A DNA stretch of 64,000 nucleotides from an uncultured Oscillospiraceae bacterium (GTDB lineage Bacteria; Bacillota; Clostridia; Oscillospirales; Oscillospiraceae): assembly GCA_910587345.1 (NCBI GenBank), contig CAJUKH010000038.1:166284-230283 (forward strand), read 5' to 3'. The position numbers and the translations under genes are program-made. Position 1 is the first letter of the stretch, and each line of letters begins with the position of its first letter. Positions 63,945-64,000 of this stretch are shown one piece after another. Below the pieces are notes generated by a model that saw nothing but the letters and a program-made list of their open reading frames with translations, was not told the origin of the DNA and made no database searches.

Positions 63945-64000
63945 GCCGACTTCATCTCCTTGGCCCCATCGCAGATGGGGCGGCGCGATAAGCGCCGTGA

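Overview
The window looks like chromosome from a GC-rich, anaerobic, spore-forming member of the Clostridia. The Oscillospiraceae (Flavonifractor/Oscillibacter-like) are my best guess, from GC-rich coding with Shine-Dalgarno sites of the GGAGG type, the spoIVB-spo0A pair, CwlJ/GerQ-like and YlbJ-like spore genes, iron-sulfur L-serine dehydratase, a stand-alone [FeFe] hydrogenase, many GNAT acetyltransferases, and 27-bp repeats built around GAACCGTCCCC. Family placement is inference. Nothing indicates a prophage, conjugative element, CRISPR array or rRNA operon.

Layout. 1-8.8 kb: 3' part of a DacF-type carboxypeptidase, sdaAB-sdaAA, an M24 peptidase coupled to an ECF S component, a Ca/Na-exchanger family gene and mntP behind a complete manganese riboswitch, a SpoVB/MurJ-type flippase and a DUF3267-like membrane protein. 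8.8-13.7 kb: a UroD-family protein, DUF554, a TipA-type MerR regulator, a zinc ribbon protein, a GNAT enzyme and a D-cysteine desulfhydrase-like PLP enzyme. 13.8-17.9 kb: an AT-richer accessory island with broken genes, a toxin-like C-terminal fragment abutting a putative immunity gene, an SLH protein and three repeat-bounded short elements, ending in a noncoding stretch between twin palindromes. 17.9-34.9 kb: flavodoxin/HxlR, a P-loop ATPase, group-B-like [FeFe] hydrogenase, YlbJ-like, TetR/DegV, a two-component system, Sfp-type transferase, glucokinase, a CtpE-like P-type ATPase overlapping an ANT(6)-type gene, and a BI-1 protein. 35.3-43.6 kb: spoIVB, spo0A with 0A boxes, an iron-sulfur aldo/keto reductase, a second DacF-type enzyme, and a tightly overlapping HhH protein / response regulator / sensor kinase / GerMN lipoprotein operon. 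43.6-48 kb: small metabolic and resistance-type genes and a MATE transporter. 48.3-54.4 kb: a divergent surface-protein/kinase locus (HTH regulator, stalk protein, SLH protein on one side; Hanks-type kinase and zinc ribbon/TM/beta-helix protein on the other). 54.5-64 kb: tRNA-Thr and a decayed second tRNA-Thr, a methyltransferase, malQ, gerQ-like/cwlJ, Mbeg1-like, GNAT, pyrE, radC and uvrB.

Most of the window is ordinary chromosome. The parts that deserve attention are (1) the repeat-cassette island at 13.8-17.9 kb, where two similar repeat arrangements are each followed at once by a headless 3' gene fragment, (2) the divergent kinase/surface-protein locus at 48.3-54.4 kb, which is the best candidate for an undescribed signalling system, and (3) the manganese riboswitch, in which promoter, aptamer, anti-P1 stem, antiterminator and terminator can all be read from sequence. 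Several regulator/target pairs (TetR-DegV, HxlR-flavodoxin) share face-to-face promoters.
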